Source of the DNA: Roseiflexus sp034432635
GTDB lineage: Bacteria > Chloroflexota > Chloroflexia > Chloroflexales > Roseiflexaceae
Direction of reading: 5' to 3'
NCBI GenBank assembly: GCA_034432635.1
Contig: DAOUBK010000094.1
Span: 85,250 to 149,249, forward strand
Length of the DNA stretch: 64,000 bases
In this document: positions 9,087-17,877 of the stretch, one piece after another
Position numbering within the stretch: the first letter of the stretch is position 1
How the letters are laid out: every line of letters starts with the position of its first letter
Program-made: the position numbers and the translations under genes
The notes under the pieces: generated by a model
Database searches by the model: none
What the model was told of the DNA's origin: nothing
What the model saw: only the letters and a program-made list of their open reading frames with translations

Positions 9087-10334
9087 TTATGGCAGAAACT
9101 CTTTCAGCCATCGTTTGAATCGTTCGTAGGTCGAGACCCATCCGCCCTGATCCGGCGGTGCACCGCCGGAATGCAACCCGCTCGCACCGTGGCGCATGCC
9201 CCAGCGCAACAAGCCGATCGCCGTCGCATACGCCGGACTGTTGAGCGTGTCCGCCAGACCGGTCAGATCGGCGGGGGTGCCGATCCGCACCGGAATGCCG
9301 AGCATATCGCGCATCAGTTCGTCGAGGCGCGGCAACTGCGCCGTTCCGCCGGTCAGAACGATGCCTGCCGGCAGAAGACCTTCGTAGCCACTGCGTCGGA
9401 TTTCGTTGTAGATCAGTTCGGTCAATTCTTCGGCACGCGCCTGGAGAACCTGGTTCAGCATGCGACGACTGAGTTGCTGTCGTTCACCCGGCGCAAAACC
9501 TTCCACCTCGATCATATCATCCGACTCCTCCTCCGCTTCTCCGGCGATCGCGGCGCCGTACTTCAATTTCAGGTATTCGGCAGTATTGTGCGGCGTTTGC
9601 TGAACGATCACAATATCGTTGGTGAAATGGTTGCCGCCAACGGGAATCACGCTGGTATGCCAGATACCACCCTGGGCAAAGACAGCGATATCGGTTGTGC
9701 CGCCGCCAATGTCCACCAGCACCACACCGCGGTCTTTGTCATCGGCGCTCAAGACGGCTTCACCAGCCGCCAGCGGTTGCAGCACCAGATCGTCGATCTC
9801 AACACCGGTTTTCTGCACACTCTTGATCAGGTTCTGGATCGCCATCACTTCGCCAGTGATGATGTGCGTTTCCACCTCGAGGCGAAACCCAGACATGCCG
9901 ATCGGATCGCGAATGCCCTCGTTGCCATCGACTATGTAGGCGCGTGGAATAACGTGAATAACCTCACGCTGGGTAGGGATCGCCACCGCCTGCGCCGCTT
10001 CGACTGCACGCGCAACATCGTGACGGGTAATTTCGTGATCGCTGCGCGCTATGGCAACGACGCCCCGACTGTTGAGCGACTGGATGTGCCGACCGGAAAT
10101 GCCCACAAATGCAGCATTGATCCGATAACCGGAGAGTCGTTCGGCTTTTTCGACGCTGGTTGCGATTGCATTAACAGCGTCATCGATATTGACGACAACT
10201 CCTTTATCCAGTCCTTTCGACGGCGTCAGACCGACTCCAAGCACATTGATGCGCCCGGTGTCGTAGACCTGCCCCACGATGGTGCAGACCTTGGTGGTGC
10301 CGACATCGATTCCGACGATCGTGCGGTGTGCCAT
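9087..10334 (-). CDS. ftsA: Cell division protein FtsA
   Basis: 415-residue actin-like ATPase that tethers FtsZ to the membrane and links it to the divisome. The phosphate-1 loop IVGIDVGTTKVCTIVG is at residues 5-20, the 1C/SHS2 domain follows with VGISGRHIQSLNSRGVV, the phosphate-2 loop is VVLVDIGGGTTDIAVF and the adenosine motif is GIVLTGGTAQLPRLDEL. The C-terminal end YERFKRWLKEFLP is an amphipathic helix, as expected for membrane targeting. The ATG is 2 nt from the ftsQ stop, so translation is coupled. FtsZ, its direct partner, is the next gene. Confidence 0.96.
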   Translation of the reverse strand: MAHRTIVGIDVGTTKVCTIVGQVYDTGRINVLGVGLTPSKGLDKGVVVNIDDAVNAIATSVEKAERLSGYRINAAFVGISGRHIQSLNSRGVVAIARSDHEITRHDVARAVEAAQAVAIPTQREVIHVIPRAYIVDGNEGIRDPIGMSGFRLEVETHIITGEVMAIQNLIKSVQKTGVEIDDLVLQPLAAGEAVLSADDKDRGVVLVDIGGGTTDIAVFAQGGIWHTSVIPVGGNHFTNDIVIVQQTPHNTAEYLKLKYGAAIAGEAEEESDDMIEVEGFAPGERQQLSRRMLNQVLQARAEELTELIYNEIRRSGYEGLLPAGIVLTGGTAQLPRLDELMRDMLGIPVRIGTPADLTGLADTLNSPAYATAIGLLRWGMRHGASGLHSGGAPPDQGGWVSTYERFKRWLKEFLP

Positions 10335-10336
10335 AA

Positions 10337-11170
10337 TCAGCCTCGTTGTGCCTGCGGTTGTGGCGACGCATCGTTACGATAGTACGGCGTCGCCGGTCGC
10401 AAATCGAGCCAGGTGTACTCCGTGGGTTCCTGAAGCGTCAGGAAGCGTAGAATCTGTATTTTTTCCTCCAGATGGTCCTTGCGTCCGAAGACAATGGTTC
10501 GACCATCGACGGTCGTGATCGTCACGCCGTGTTCCACATCCCAACTGACGCCGGACGGCACCACGCCGGCTTCTTCCGGCAGGCGCAGCGCCAGGGCGCG
10601 AACCAGGTACAGGATGTCGGGGTCAATCCGGTCATTCGGACTGATCGTTCGCCCGCTGCGGTCTTCGATGACCAACGTTTCGGTCAGGAAGGTGGATACA
10701 TCAGGTCCCAGCACACGCCCTTCGGCATCGACGAGATAGCGCATCTCACCAACCTGCCAGCGTATATCGGGCCGACGCTCATCCAGGTCGATCGCCAGAA
10801 TGTCGGGAAGGATCAGCGTTGCCCGAACACGTTCGACATAGGCGTTTTGAGCGATACGCGCCTCGATATCGTCGGTTTGCACCAGCCAGATCGACGCGCC
10901 GGTTACGCCTGCCATCTCTTCGACATCGGCGACATCGAGCACCTGAGTACCTTCGATCTGCACTGTGCGCACAACGAACTGCGGTGAGATAGCGATGGCT
11001 ATCAACCCGCCCAGCGATGCCAGAAACAGCGCCAGGCTGGCAATTCGACCACTCACCAGCCAGTCGCCGAATGCACGACACGGTCCCGGCAGGGCGCTGC
11101 GTCGACGATTGCGGCGCGCTGCGATACGGGCGCGCGTGTTCGGCTGGTTGTACTGAATCTCGTTTCTCAT
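10337..11170 (-). CDS. ftsQ: Cell division protein FtsQ/DivIB
   Basis: 277-residue bitopic division protein. An Arg-rich cytoplasmic N-terminus (ARIAARRNRRRSALPG) precedes one membrane helix (IASLALFLASLGGLIAIAI, about residues 45-63). The POTRA domain starts with VVRTVQIEGTQVLDVADVEE and the FtsQ domain follows (VERVRATLILPDILAIDLDERRP). FtsQ scaffolds the FtsB-FtsL-FtsI/W complex. ATG 11170 forms an ATGA overlap with the ddl stop (11167-11169); the frame is open to 11254 but would then overlap ddl by 88 nt. The sequence identity is weak, as usual for FtsQ; position supports it. Confidence 0.9.
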   Translation of the reverse strand: MRNEIQYNQPNTRARIAARRNRRRSALPGPCRAFGDWLVSGRIASLALFLASLGGLIAIAISPQFVVRTVQIEGTQVLDVADVEEMAGVTGASIWLVQTDDIEARIAQNAYVERVRATLILPDILAIDLDERRPDIRWQVGEMRYLVDAEGRVLGPDVSTFLTETLVIEDRSGRTISPNDRIDPDILYLVRALALRLPEEAGVVPSGVSWDVEHGVTITTVDGRTIVFGRKDHLEEKIQILRFLTLQEPTEYTWLDLRPATPYYRNDASPQPQAQRG

Positions 11171-12279
11171 GCCTGACCTTTCGCGTGCCGTTCGAGCGCC
11201 AGATCGATCAAGCGATCCAGGAGCTGCGTGTACGGGAGACCGCTTGCGTCCCACATCATGGCATACATGCTGACCGGTGTAAAACCGGGCATGGTGTTGA
11301 TTTCGTTCAGGTACAGATCGCCGGTTTCACGATTGAGCAGAAAATCGACCCGCGCCAGCCCCGCGCCATCGATTGCTTTGAATGCCTGAACGGCAAGTGC
11401 GCGCACCTGCGCTGCCAGTTCGAGTGTGATCGGCGCCGGAATGAGGATCTGCGACGATCCGCTCAGATATTTCGCGGTATAGTCGTACCATTCGCCAGAC
11501 GGAATGACTTCTCCGGCGACACTGGCTTCCGGATCGTCGTTACCCAATACACTGACCTCGATCTCGCGCGCGGGAATGCCCTGTTCGATGACAATCCGCC
11601 GGTCATAGGAGGCGGCTTCAGCCACGCCCTGCGCCAGTGTCGCACGATCGATGACCTTGCCGACCCCGACGCTCGATCCCAGGTTGGCCGGCTTGACAAA
11701 CATCGGATAATGCAGCCGGCTCTCGATCCAGTCGAGCACCCGTTGCGGCTCGCGTTCCCATTCGTGATGCCGAACGAGCAACCAGGGCAACACCGGCAAT
11801 CCTGCACCGGAGAAGGCAACCTTGGTCATTGCCTTGTCCATGCCAACTGCCGACGCCAGGACGCCGCAACCGACATATGGCACGCCGATCAGTTCCAGCA
11901 ACCCCTGTACTGTGCCATCCTCACCCATCGGTCCGTGCAGAACCGGGAAAATCACATCGAAGGTTTTGAGCGGCGAATGTTCACCGGCGACGATCAACGT
12001 CACTGGATCGGTCATGTCCCGATCGTCGATGCCGGCTGACTCCGGTGTGATTGCGCCGACCGAACCGCCAGGCAGTTTCGCGGGATCCGCTTGCGCCAGC
12101 AGGCGCATGTGCGCATCGGCAGCAATGATCCAGCGCCCCTGCTTGGTAATGCCGATCGGTGTAACGTCGTACTTTTCGGGATCAAGACCATCCATAATTG
12201 CGCGCGCCGAAACCAGCGAGACCTCGTGTTCGCCAGACTGACCGCCGAACAGAACGCCAACTCGCACTTTGTGCGTCAT
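11167..12279 (-). CDS. ddl: D-alanine--D-alanine ligase
   Basis: 370-residue ATP-grasp ligase making D-Ala-D-Ala for the peptidoglycan stem peptide. The N-terminal VGVLFGGQSGEHEVSLVSA is the family start, HGPMGEDGTVQGLLE is signature 1, and RVDFLLNRETGDLYLNEINT with MPGFTPVSMY gives the Mg-binding Asp/Glu/Asn set. ATG 12279 has GGAGAAG upstream; the longer frame to 12372 would overlap murB. The gene follows murB by 31 nt and is coupled to ftsQ by an ATGA overlap. Confidence 0.96.
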   Translation of the reverse strand: MTHKVRVGVLFGGQSGEHEVSLVSARAIMDGLDPEKYDVTPIGITKQGRWIIAADAHMRLLAQADPAKLPGGSVGAITPESAGIDDRDMTDPVTLIVAGEHSPLKTFDVIFPVLHGPMGEDGTVQGLLELIGVPYVGCGVLASAVGMDKAMTKVAFSGAGLPVLPWLLVRHHEWEREPQRVLDWIESRLHYPMFVKPANLGSSVGVGKVIDRATLAQGVAEAASYDRRIVIEQGIPAREIEVSVLGNDDPEASVAGEVIPSGEWYDYTAKYLSGSSQILIPAPITLELAAQVRALAVQAFKAIDGAGLARVDFLLNRETGDLYLNEINTMPGFTPVSMYAMMWDASGLPYTQLLDRLIDLALERHAKGQA

Positions 12280-12310
12280 CTCTGGTCTTCTCCGTATCAG
12301 TACACCGGGT

Positions 12311-13198
12311 TTATCCAACGATCTGTATTTCCAGTTCGAGTTCAATGCCGCTGAGCGCCAGCACCCGTTCACGCGCCAGGTCGATCAACCGCAGCACATC
12401 GTCACTCGACGCTCCGCCCAGATTGATGATGTAGTTAGCATGACGCGATGCAATTTCTGCATTGCCGATGCGCGTTCCTTTCAACCCTGCGACTTCGATC
12501 AGGCGCCCTGCACTGTCACCCGGCGGATTTTTGAACACGCTGCCGCAACTCGCGCCCCAGGGCGTCTTACTGCGCCGTTCGCTCGATGTGCGTTCCATCC
12601 GCTGCGCCAGCGCCGTCAAATCATCTCGGTGGAGGCGGAATGCCGCCGCAAGCACGATCGGTCGATCCTGCCACCGGATGCCTTCAGTGCGCATTTGTTT
12701 GAGAACACTCGTCCGGTAGCCAAAGGAAAAGCAATTAACCGACCACTCCTGGGTTTCACCATTCACCAGCACCCAGGCGCATTCGAGCGATGTTGCAATA
12801 TCGCCGCCGTAACATCCGGCATTGCCATAGAGTGCGCCGCCAATGGTTCCCGGCAACCCTTCCGCCCATTCCAGCCCGGACCACCCCTGACGCGCCAGCC
12901 GACGCGCTGTGCCAGCCATAGGCGCGCCCGCTTCGACAATCACGCGCCCAGTGTCGTCGCTGGCTTCCAGGCGCATCTCATGACTGCGAACGCGAATGAC
13001 CAGCCCATTAAACCCGCTATCGCGGACCAGGATATTCGAGCCGCCGCCAAGAACGAACACGGGCAGGTCACGCTGATCCGCCCAGGCGAGGGCAGAAATC
13101 AGATCGGCAGTACCGGTCACCTGCACAAAGTGTCGCGCCGGTCCACCAATACGCCACGATGTATACGATGCAAGTGGTTCGTTTTCGAGATACCACAT
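12311..13198 (-). CDS. murB: UDP-N-acetylenolpyruvoylglucosamine reductase
   Basis: 295-residue FAD enzyme that reduces UDP-GlcNAc-enolpyruvate to UDP-MurNAc. YTSWRIGGPARHFVQV and LGGGSNILVRDSGFNGLVIRV form the FAD-binding part; SCGSVFKNPPG holds the catalytic Ser, and the C-terminal AGLKGTRIGNAEIASRHANYIIN with ELELEIQ supplies the proton-relay Glu. The layout fits type II MurB. ATG 13198 lies 4 nt after the TPR gene stop; an alternative ATG at 13255 would overlap that gene. Neither has a clear ribosome binding site, so coupling to the TPR gene is likely. Confidence 0.95.
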   Translation of the reverse strand: MWYLENEPLASYTSWRIGGPARHFVQVTGTADLISALAWADQRDLPVFVLGGGSNILVRDSGFNGLVIRVRSHEMRLEASDDTGRVIVEAGAPMAGTARRLARQGWSGLEWAEGLPGTIGGALYGNAGCYGGDIATSLECAWVLVNGETQEWSVNCFSFGYRTSVLKQMRTEGIRWQDRPIVLAAAFRLHRDDLTALAQRMERTSSERRSKTPWGASCGSVFKNPPGDSAGRLIEVAGLKGTRIGNAEIASRHANYIINLGGASSDDVLRLIDLARERVLALSGIELELEIQIVG

Positions 13199-13202
13199 AC
13201 GT

Positions 13203-14480
13203 TTATGCCGTCGTTTGTATTGAACGAATGCGACTGCGTAGCGCTGCTGCTTCATCGACGTGGCGCAGTGTCTCACGAATCTGGAGCGCCTCGCTCCAGC
13301 ACGTCAGCGCCCGTATGCGTTCTTCCTGAGCTGCGTGCAGGTCGCCAAGTCGTTCAAGCGTGCGCGCAATACCGATCTGGTCGTGATCACGCCGTGCCAG
13401 CGCCAGCGCGCGCTCATAGTGCGCGGCAGCAGTGTGTGGCTGACGCAGTGCGCGCGCAGCATCGCCGAGATGGATCAGCGCAATACACTGGCCGCGCGGA
13501 TTTTGGGTCAGTTCCTGCAATTCACAGGCGCGCCTGTACGAGTCCATCGCCTGTTCGTGACGCCCAAGCCGGCTCAGCACTGCGCCAATAACAGTATGCG
13601 AGCGTGCCTGACCGACGATATCGTTGATCCGCTGGCGCAGCTGGAGACTCTCTTCCGCCGACGCCAGCGCATCAGCTGCCCGGTTTTGATCGAGCAATGT
13701 CAGGGCGAGCTTGTCTTTCAGAATCGCCTGACCAATCAGGCTGCCGCGCCCCTGCTCCAGCGCCAGAGCACGGGTGTAGAAGGTAAACGCCTCACGACTC
13801 GATCCCAACACCCGATACACATCACCAATACTCGTAAGCACCCGCGCCAGTTTGAGTTTATCGTCACCGGTTTCGCGCTCCTCACGCGCCAGTTGCAGTT
13901 CCTGCAACGCTTCCAGATGCCGTCCCTGCAACTGACGCACCTTCGCCAGTTGCAACCGGGCTTCGGCTTCCAGATCGCTCAGATCGTCGCGGGCGGCACG
14001 CTCACGCGCAAGGTTCAGCGCAGCCTCCGCTTGTGTCAGTTGCCCCAATTCCCGATACATACGACCAATCCCCAGCAGCGCGCGCGCTTCCGCCTGGGCA
14101 TTGTTGAGACGTTGCGCTGCCCGCAGCATGCGACGAGCGTATTCGAGACCCTCGCGGTACTGACCGCCAAATTCGAGCACCGCAAGCGCTAGGGTGCAGG
14201 CGCGCAGTTCGTAGGAACGCTGCTCCGCCACATCAAGGCGCTCGATCAACGCCAGCACCCGCTCGGTCCACCGGCGCGCGCCGCTAAAATCGAGACGTGC
14301 AATGCGCGTCTCGGCGACTTCCATTGCCGTTTCTACAGCAGCAGCATAGACGCCTGCCTGCTCCCAGTGCCAGGTCTGTATTTCACGCCAGCCTTCGGGT
14401 GCACGCTCGTTGTTGCCATAGTGTGTAGCCAGTTCTTCGGCAACACGACGGTGGAATGTAGTTGTGCTTTCGTCTGTCAC
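13203..14480 (-). CDS. TPR-repeat protein inside the dcw cluster
   Basis: 425-residue all-helical protein built from about nine tetratricopeptide-like 34-40-residue repeats, for example ARALLGIGRMYRELGQLTQA, ARVLTSIGDVYRVLGSSREA and ARTLERLGDLHAAQEERIRA. There is no signal peptide or membrane helix, so it should be cytoplasmic. TPRs are protein-binding scaffolds. It sits 8 nt after murC and 4 nt before murB, in the same orientation, and so must be cotranscribed with peptidoglycan precursor genes. A role as scaffold for Mur enzymes or for division proteins is an inference from position only. Confidence 0.8.
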   Translation of the reverse strand: MTDESTTTFHRRVAEELATHYGNNERAPEGWREIQTWHWEQAGVYAAAVETAMEVAETRIARLDFSGARRWTERVLALIERLDVAEQRSYELRACTLALAVLEFGGQYREGLEYARRMLRAAQRLNNAQAEARALLGIGRMYRELGQLTQAEAALNLARERAARDDLSDLEAEARLQLAKVRQLQGRHLEALQELQLAREERETGDDKLKLARVLTSIGDVYRVLGSSREAFTFYTRALALEQGRGSLIGQAILKDKLALTLLDQNRAADALASAEESLQLRQRINDIVGQARSHTVIGAVLSRLGRHEQAMDSYRRACELQELTQNPRGQCIALIHLGDAARALRQPHTAAAHYERALALARRDHDQIGIARTLERLGDLHAAQEERIRALTCWSEALQIRETLRHVDEAAALRSRIRSIQTTA

Positions 14481-14487
14481 GCTATGC

Positions 14488-15894
14488 TCAATTCTGCTGT
14501 CTCAGAGTATCGATGATCAATTCGCCCACACGATACCCGTCGCCAGCGCCTAGTGTCAGCAACACATCGCCGGGACGCAACAGCGCGCCGATCATTGTCG
14601 CTGCCTCGACGACATTCCCTACCACCTGAACATCGGTGTGCCTGATGCATCCGGCAAGCGCATGCGCGGCAGTGCGCGGATCTCCGGTCTCGCGCGCCGG
14701 GTACACATCGCCAATCCGCACGACATCCGCCTGATCGAATGCATCTGCCCAGGCATCGCGCAACGCCTGCGTGCGCGAGAAGGTGTGTGGTTGCAGATAG
14801 ACGACGAGCCGACGTTGCGGAAAACGTGCCCGCGCCGCTGCCAGGGTTGCGCGCGCTTCTGTCGGGTGATGCGCGTAGTCGTCGATGATGACGATGCCGT
14901 TCACCTCACCTTTGATGTCAAAACGTCGCCGTGTTCCCTGGTAGGTAGCAAGAGCATCTGCAATCGTGCTGCGCTCGACCCCCAGCAGGGTTGCGACTGC
15001 AATCGCCGCCAGTGCGTTGCGCACATTGTGATCACCGACCAGGCGCATGGTATATGTGCCATCACGTCGTGTGCCAAAGGTGCGCCGGTCGTAGCGCCAG
15101 AGATCGAAATGGGTCGTTGCCCCATCATAGCGCACATTCGCTGCCATCCAGTCCATTGGCGCCAGGCGACACGAAGCCGGGTTACGGACAATCGCTTCTT
15201 CGATGCCATACTGCTGCATCTCTGGATGATCCGCGATGCGCAGCGCACCCGGGTCGTCGCCACAGACGATTAGGCATTGTGGCTGTGCCACGCGTCTGGT
15301 AAATGAACGGAATGCCGCTTCGTAATTCTCGGGCGATGGGTAGATATCGACGTGCTCCCATTCGACACTGGTAATCACTGCCACATCTGGCATCAGCGCC
15401 AGAAATGTCCGGTCGTACTCATCGGCTTCGACCACCAGCGGCGCCGCCGGATCACCCCATCGCGCGTGGACACCGAGATCGGGCGTCTCCCCACCGATCA
15501 GAAAACCGGGATCCCTGCCCGCCCGGGTCAGCATCAGCGCAATCAGCGCCGTCGTTGTGGTTTTGCCATGGGCGCCGGCGACTGCGACCACGCGCCGCTG
15601 CTGCGACCACGCGCGCCACAGATCGGTGCGCCGCAGCACCGGAATGCCGCGTGCACGTGCCGCCGACAGTTCGACGTGATCATCCCGCACGGCGGATGTT
15701 GCCACAAGCGCATCAGCGCCGGTAATCCAGGCAGGGTCGTGTCCCTCGTGGATCAGGGCGCCACGCCCTTCGAGCGCCTCGGTAAGCGCATTGCGCTGTA
15801 CATCCGACCCGCTGACCGCGTGTCCCTGATCCAGAAGGATATGCGCGATTGCGCTCATACCCGCGCCGGCAATGCCCGTAATGTGATAATGCAT
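14488..15894 (-). CDS. murC: UDP-N-acetylmuramate--L-alanine ligase
   Basis: 468-residue Mur ligase adding L-Ala to UDP-MurNAc. The N-terminal UDP-binding motif HYHITGIAGAGMSAIAHIL starts at residue 2, the ATP P-loop AGAHGKTTTT follows, VVEADEYDRTFL and EWEHVDIYPS give the Mg/substrate residues, and IIDDYAHHPTEARATL is the C-terminal domain signature. ATG 15894 is chosen because the MHYHIxGI start matches the family; the frame stays open to 15954 inside the upstream membrane-protein gene. The stop at 14488 is 8 nt from the TPR gene. Confidence 0.96.
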   Translation of the reverse strand: MHYHITGIAGAGMSAIAHILLDQGHAVSGSDVQRNALTEALEGRGALIHEGHDPAWITGADALVATSAVRDDHVELSAARARGIPVLRRTDLWRAWSQQRRVVAVAGAHGKTTTTALIALMLTRAGRDPGFLIGGETPDLGVHARWGDPAAPLVVEADEYDRTFLALMPDVAVITSVEWEHVDIYPSPENYEAAFRSFTRRVAQPQCLIVCGDDPGALRIADHPEMQQYGIEEAIVRNPASCRLAPMDWMAANVRYDGATTHFDLWRYDRRTFGTRRDGTYTMRLVGDHNVRNALAAIAVATLLGVERSTIADALATYQGTRRRFDIKGEVNGIVIIDDYAHHPTEARATLAAARARFPQRRLVVYLQPHTFSRTQALRDAWADAFDQADVVRIGDVYPARETGDPRTAAHALAGCIRHTDVQVVGNVVEAATMIGALLRPGDVLLTLGAGDGYRVGELIIDTLRQQN

Positions 15895-15913
15895 CGTATT
15901 GTGACCCAACCAG

Positions 15914-16561
15914 TTATTTCTTTGGCCCACCGCTGCCACCACCGCCGCCATCAACCGCCCAGATACGGTTGAAGCGTATTGCCGTCACAATCAGCAGCGT
16001 AATGACAAATGCAGCGATGGTCGAAGGAATAATGCCAGTCCAGGTCGGCAAACTGTTCAATGCCGTTGCCAGGGTCGGCGGAACTTCCGCAGTTGGTGCA
16101 AACTCACGCCAGAAGATCGACACGGCGCTGGTCAGCAGGACGGCGGTATACAGACCCGTCAGCGCCCCCAGAATGCGCAGCGGTCGTTTGCCGCCCCATC
16201 CACCGAGCGGCTTGCCCTCCCACGGAAACGAATATCCGATACCGATGGCAACCAGCGCGATAAAGATCAGTACCCGCAACAGGAGCGGCGCTTCGAGATT
16301 TTCTGGAATGATCGGACCGAGCGGCGCAACATCGGCAGCGCTGCCGCCGGTCAGAAAGGCAGCCAGGCGCGGCAGGTTGCTGTACGTTCGATTGATCAGA
16401 TCAACGATGAAATTGCCACCCTGGACCGACACCACATAGGCAAGCGTGGTCAGCAATCCCAGGCTGACAATGTAGCGAAACCCCCAGACCCAACCGAGGA
16501 TGCCGAGCGCCGCAAGGATCGAATAGGTAACGAACGGACCGCTCAGATCGATCGTTATCAT
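15914..16561 (-). CDS. Hypothetical membrane protein between murG and murC
   Basis: 215 residues with about five hydrophobic helices (near 10-28, 30-47, 95-112, 130-150 and 178-198) and a flexible Gly-rich C-terminus ending GGGGGSGGPKK. A periplasmic-looking loop follows helix 2. The start codon overlaps the murG stop as ATGA (16558-16561) and the gene precedes murC by 19 nt, so it is cotranscribed with lipid II synthesis genes. I do not recognise a family. A function in lipid II handling or division would be a guess from neighbours. Confidence 0.75.
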   Translation of the reverse strand: MITIDLSGPFVTYSILAALGILGWVWGFRYIVSLGLLTTLAYVVSVQGGNFIVDLINRTYSNLPRLAAFLTGGSAADVAPLGPIIPENLEAPLLLRVLIFIALVAIGIGYSFPWEGKPLGGWGGKRPLRILGALTGLYTAVLLTSAVSIFWREFAPTAEVPPTLATALNSLPTWTGIIPSTIAAFVITLLIVTAIRFNRIWAVDGGGGGSGGPKK

Positions 16562-17877
16562 GCCGTTTTTCTCCTGATCACCAGCGTCCTCAGCAGGAAC
16601 GCGAGCCGCTGCGCTGCGTCCGGTTGTGCCAACGCTCGCGCGCGTTCCGCCATCGCACGACGCTCTTCTGGACAGTTGATGAGCCGGTAAATTTCGCGAA
16701 ACAGCAATCCTTTTTCCGTTGTATCCGCCAGCGCTGCATCGCTCACCTTGACCGCCGCACCACGCTGTGCCAGGTAATCGGCATTTTCATCCTGGTGAAC
16801 GTGAGGGTATGGCACCAGCACTGCCGGTAAGCCAACTGCGGGCAATTCTCCGAGTATCGATGCGCCACTGCGACAGACCGCGAGATCGGCAGCGACCAGT
16901 GCGGCGATCATTGTTGGCATTGCTGGTGAACCACTATGCGCTGACATGTCAGACGCGCTATGCAAATACTCAAAGAGATGATACCGCTTTTGCAGATTCT
17001 CTGGCAATGCCCTCATCGCTGCCTGCAGAAATGTCGAATCTCCTTCACGACCGCACACATGAATGATTTCCATCAACGGTAACAGCAGTGGCAGCAGAGC
17101 GGCAATTGCGCGATTGATGCTGCGCGCCCCACGACTGCCACCGGCGACCAGCAGTGTCGGCACCTCGTCGCTCAACCCAAACATCGCGCGGCAGGCGCGC
17201 CGGTCGGCGTGAAACAATTCCTGCCGCACCGGATATCCAGTGACGACCAGGCGGACTGTACGGTTCCGGGTTGTCAGGTGTGGCACGGCGCGCTCGAAAT
17301 CCACCGGCATCAACCCCAGATAGCGCCCGGAGTCTGCCACGCTACAGGCGACCAGGTCTGCCAGACGCGCCAGCAAACGTACCGCCAGTCCAGGCACGAC
17401 ATCGGGCAGGTAGATCACGGTCGGTACACGCGCCAACCGCGCTGCCAGAAACACCGGTACGCACACATATCCACCCGTTCCCAGAATTGCCGCAGGGTGA
17501 TCGCGGGCAATCAGATAGCGCGCTGCCATCGTTCCACGCGCCAGCGTCATCAGGTTGCGCACCATGGTCAACGGGTCACGTCCCCGCACCGCAGCCGCCG
17601 GCAGCGCGTGGAATGGCAGGACACTCTCACGCGCCACCAGCGCGGCTTCCATACCCCCAACGCTGCCAACATACAGCGCCGACCATCGGGTGTGGAACAC
17701 CATTGTCCGGTTGCGTCCGTCATTCGCATCAGCGACGACGAATTGCACCCCAGGCACGTTGAGTGCTGCGGCGACGGCTAACGCCGGATACACGTGACCG
17801 CCCGTTCCGCCACCAACCAGCCAGGCGCGCAAAGGAGACAGCCCGTCCGGATCGTGCGGTATCTGTGACTGTTTCAT
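16558..17877 (-). CDS. murG: UDP-N-acetylglucosamine--N-acetylmuramyl-(pentapeptide) pyrophosphoryl-undecaprenol GlcNAc transferase
   Basis: 439 residues from ATG 17877 (449 from ATG 17907). Peripheral GT28 enzyme turning lipid I into lipid II. WLVGGGTGGHVYPALAVA is the N-terminal glycine loop, ILGTGGYVCVPVFLAA the acceptor-side motif, LLVAGGSRGARSINRA the third G-loop, and CRSGASILGELPAVGLPAVLVPYPHVHQDEN the UDP-GlcNAc site. A small extra loop (HSGSPAMPTM) precedes the last motif. Either ATG makes the gene overlap the ftsW 3' end by 149-179 nt in another frame; no good ribosome binding site is seen at either. It ends in an ATGA overlap with the next gene. Confidence 0.93.
   Translation of the reverse strand: MKQSQIPHDPDGLSPLRAWLVGGGTGGHVYPALAVAAALNVPGVQFVVADANDGRNRTMVFHTRWSALYVGSVGGMEAALVARESVLPFHALPAAAVRGRDPLTMVRNLMTLARGTMAARYLIARDHPAAILGTGGYVCVPVFLAARLARVPTVIYLPDVVPGLAVRLLARLADLVACSVADSGRYLGLMPVDFERAVPHLTTRNRTVRLVVTGYPVRQELFHADRRACRAMFGLSDEVPTLLVAGGSRGARSINRAIAALLPLLLPLMEIIHVCGREGDSTFLQAAMRALPENLQKRYHLFEYLHSASDMSAHSGSPAMPTMIAALVAADLAVCRSGASILGELPAVGLPAVLVPYPHVHQDENADYLAQRGAAVKVSDAALADTTEKGLLFREIYRLINCPEERRAMAERARALAQPDAAQRLAFLLRTLVIRRKTA

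Noticed and set aside
11017..12039. 340-codon plus-strand frame across ftsQ and ddl
   Set aside because: Antisense shadow of two well-supported genes, no family features.
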